From assembly GCA_002352665.1 (NCBI GenBank), contig DEIV01000033.1, positions 1 through 62,955 of the forward strand: 62,955 bases of DNA, written 5' to 3'. The position numbers and the translations under genes are program-made. This document shows positions 61,283 through 62,955 of this stretch, piece after piece. The stretch comes from Flavobacteriaceae bacterium UBA2765 (GTDB taxonomy: Bacteria > Bacteroidota > Bacteroidia > Flavobacteriales > Flavobacteriaceae). The notes beneath the pieces are model-generated. The model ran no database searches. It was not told the DNA's origin and saw only the letters and a program-made list of their open reading frames with translations. The stretch's first letter is position 1, and the number at the start of each line of letters is the position of its first letter.

Positions 61283-61603
61283 ATGACAGAAATAGAGAAG
61301 CAAGAAATGGGAGATAAAATAATTGAGGTTATAAAAACTATTTATGATCCGGAAATTCCTGTGGATATATATGAATTGGGATTGATTTACGATGTTTTTG
61401 TAAATGAGAATCACGATGTGAAAATTTTAATGACGCTTACTTCACCCAACTGTCCTGTAGCAGAAACGCTACCGGTTGAGGTAGAAGAAAAAGTTAAAAC
61501 GTTAAAAGAAATCAATGATGCTGAAGTTGAGATTACCTTCGACCCATCGTGGAGTCAAGATATGATGAGTGAAGAAGCGAAACTGGAGTTAGGGTTTCTT
61601 TAA
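61283..61603 (+). CDS. SUF-associated MIP18/DUF59 protein
   Basis: This 106-residue protein has VIKTIYDPEIPVDIYELGLI, the DPE metal-handling motif, TLTSPNCPVAETLP (conserved Cys), and FDPSWSQDMMSEEAKLELGF, typical of the SufT/PaaD-like branch encoded with sufE in flavobacteria. It helps mature or deliver Fe-S clusters. Confidence 0.93.
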   Translation: MTEIEKQEMGDKIIEVIKTIYDPEIPVDIYELGLIYDVFVNENHDVKILMTLTSPNCPVAETLPVEVEEKVKTLKEINDAEVEITFDPSWSQDMMSEEAKLELGFL

Positions 61604-61652
61604 AGTAAATATTCAGTGAGCAATTGCAGTAAATACAGTTTAAAAAAATAGT

Positions 61653-62162
61653 ATCGCGAACGAAATCGTAAATAGAGTCAGCACAAGTAAATTAATTACT
61701 ATAGATCTTGAGGATTTTTATCCAGAAGGAGAGCGGGTTCTTTTTGATATTTCAAACTGGCTGTATGAAGGATTAATCTTAAGAGAAAAGGATTTTCGTG
61801 AAAAAGTACTACAATACAATTGGAGCCAACATAAAGATAATTTTGTGGCGTTAACTTGTAAAACCGATGCCATAATTCCTTCTTGGGCTTATTTATTAAT
61901 TACGACCAAACTGAGTCCATTTGCAAAAAAAATAGTTGTAGGTAATTTAGAATTACTAGAAACGGTTATCTTTCAAGAAATTATATCAAATCTCAATCTT
62001 ACTGCATACCAAGATAAACCTATTATTATTAAAGGATGTGCGAATAAACCTATTCCAGAAACGGCATCTGTTCAATTGATAGCAAAACTCCTACCCATTT
62101 CAAAATCCATTATGTTTGGCGAGGCTTGCTCTAGTGTTCCTCTTTATAAAAAGAAAAAGTAA
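61653..62162 (+). CDS. DUF2480 family protein with apparent ATC start codon
   Basis: The frame is open from 61644 (stop TAA at 61641-61643) and reads ATC-GCG-AAC-GAA-ATC-GTA, where homologs, as I recall them, begin Met-Ala-x-Glu-Ile-Val-Asn-Arg-Val. The body matches DUF2480: DLEDFYPEGERVLFDISNWL, FVALTCKTDAIIPSWAY, IIIKGCANKPIPETA, KSIMFGEACSSVPLYKKKK. There is no ATG, GTG or TTG in frame before a GTG at 61845, which would delete about 64 conserved residues. Either ATC at 61653 initiates or the gene lost its start. Function unknown; often next to SUF genes. Confidence 0.75.
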   Translation: MANEIVNRVSTSKLITIDLEDFYPEGERVLFDISNWLYEGLILREKDFREKVLQYNWSQHKDNFVALTCKTDAIIPSWAYLLITTKLSPFAKKIVVGNLELLETVIFQEIISNLNLTAYQDKPIIIKGCANKPIPETASVQLIAKLLPISKSIMFGEACSSVPLYKKKK

Positions 62163-62207
62163 GAGATAGATTTTTATCACTCTAATACTCAAATGTTAAT
62201 TATTTTG

Positions 62208-62215
62208 TATTTTTG
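62208..62215 (+). promoter_or_regulatory. -7 promoter element of the DUF3078 gene
   Basis: TATTTTTG, a TAnnTTTG box 26 bases before the ATG at 62242. Confidence 0.4.
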
Positions 62216-62241
62216 TTGGCTCAAACTATAAATTAGAAATC

Positions 62242-62955
62242 ATGAGAAAAATTGTATTTGCGTTAGTATTTCTGTTTGCTATAACGGGCACTTATGCACA
62301 AACATTAGAAGAATTAAAAGCGGAGCAAGCTCCTAAGAAAGATTCAATAGCAGCTTTACAAGCTAAAGTTGATGCTTTACAAGGGCAAATAGATGCTTTT
62401 CCGGGCTGGAAAAAAGGAGCGTTTGGTACCATTGGCGGTAGTATTTCTGAATATAACAATTGGTATTCAAAAGGTGCTGCCAACTCATCTACAGGTAATA
62501 TTGGGTTTACCGTAAATGCTTTTGCCAATTTAGATAGAGAAAAGTTTTTTTGGAGAAATTCTGGAAATGTAAATTTATCTTGGGTAAAATTAGATGATAA
62601 AGATATAGATTCTGATAGTGATAAATTTGAAGAAGCCAATGACATTTTTAGTGTAACTTCTTTATATGGTTATAAGTTGAGTCCTAAATTTGCAATTTCT
62701 GCATTAGGGGAATATAGATCTACTATTTTGACTAATTTTAATGACCCCGGTTATTTAGATTTAGGTATTGGGGCAACTTGGACACCAATTAAGGATATGG
62801 TTGTTGTGATACATCCATTAAACTATAACTTTGTGTTTAGTAAAGGCGAAAGTGTATTTGAATCGTCTTTAGGTGCAAAAATTGTTGTTGATTATACTAA
62901 ACAGTTGGGTGCTGTAAGTTTTAAGACAAACCTTTCTGCATTTCAGAGTTATGAA
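62242..62955 (+). CDS. DUF3078 outer-membrane-type protein, 3' end outside window
   Basis: 238 residues are visible; the frame runs off the end. It has a signal peptide (1-19, ending GTYA), a short coiled coil (about 22-52; PKKDSIAALQAKVDALQGQ), then WKKGAFGTIGGSISEYNNW, NANFA-type strands and YGYKLSPKFAISALGEYRST with alternating barrel-like strands. DUF3078 proteins are putative outer-membrane barrels with unknown substrate. The frame has its own promoter-like box. Confidence 0.85.
   Translation, partial: MRKIVFALVFLFAITGTYAQTLEELKAEQAPKKDSIAALQAKVDALQGQIDAFPGWKKGAFGTIGGSISEYNNWYSKGAANSSTGNIGFTVNAFANLDREKFFWRNSGNVNLSWVKLDDKDIDSDSDKFEEANDIFSVTSLYGYKLSPKFAISALGEYRSTILTNFNDPGYLDLGIGATWTPIKDMVVVIHPLNYNFVFSKGESVFESSLGAKIVVDYTKQLGAVSFKTNLSAFQSYE

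Noticed and set aside
1..62955. CRISPR arrays, tRNA or rRNA genes, complete insertion sequences or prophage genes
   Set aside because: Read through on both strands; no regularly spaced repeats, no tRNA-like GTTCGAATC elements and no transposase, integrase or phage structural gene were recognised.

Overview
The window is chromosomal DNA from a low-G+C member of the Bacteroidota, almost certainly Flavobacteriaceae. The evidence is type IX secretion (T9SS) C-terminal sorting domains, head-GIN, DUF4175, DUF4271, DUF4296, DUF2480 and DUF3078 proteins, Bacteroidota-type -7 promoter boxes (TAnnTTTG), and gene orders known from flavobacteria: DUF4175-ybeY-mnmG-methyltransferase-ompH, and hemD/DUF4271 divergent from mannosyltransferase-pyrC-DUF4296. 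No rRNA, tRNA, CRISPR array or transposase gene was recognised.

Layout. 1-6.7 kb is an RHS/YD-repeat polymorphic-toxin locus. It holds a long RHS gene cut by the window edge, a 5'-truncated second RHS cassette, a small candidate immunity gene behind each tip, fragments of two unrelated genes, and three copies of a REP-like palindrome at the joints. 6.7-20.2 kb is mostly minus strand: an unusual OmpA/PD40 envelope protein, an OmpH chaperone, a methyltransferase, mnmG, ybeY, DUF4175, an S41 protease and a putative outer-membrane protein. Four close matches to the parS centromere site lie at 11.98-14.42 kb. 20.3-40.9 kb is a housekeeping stretch: gltX, an SPFH protein, tatA, RNase R, rpiB, recA, hemD, pyrC, tyrS and an AI-2E-family permease, mixed with secreted or surface proteins (spondin-like, head-GIN, TPM, NHL).

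41.1-44.9 kb is a restriction-modification island. Four overlapping minus-strand genes encode an XRE controller, two different cytosine-C5 methyltransferases and an HNH endonuclease, and imperfect 33-bp repeats lie on both sides. Two broken genes follow: a secreted protein with one in-frame TGA, and a serpin lipoprotein with a one-base frameshift. Between them are a TetR regulator and a LuxE-like acyl-protein synthetase. 49-63 kb carries an ECF sigma factor with a membrane/beta-barrel partner, an ALDH7-type aldehyde dehydrogenase with an 18-bp palindrome in its reading frame, an SDR enzyme, a cytochrome c, an AlbA_2/Schlafen-like protein, lipoproteins, purF, a PfkB kinase, two Fe-S assembly genes, a DUF2480 gene with no canonical start codon, and a truncated DUF3078 gene.

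Points most worth checking: the RHS cassettes with their palindromes and tip/immunity pairs; the two-methyltransferase HNH system; the parS cluster, two members of which form a perfect 22-bp direct repeat around a small membrane-protein gene and supply GTG starts to two genes; and the apparent ATC start of DUF2480. All family names come from motif recognition by eye; no database search was run.
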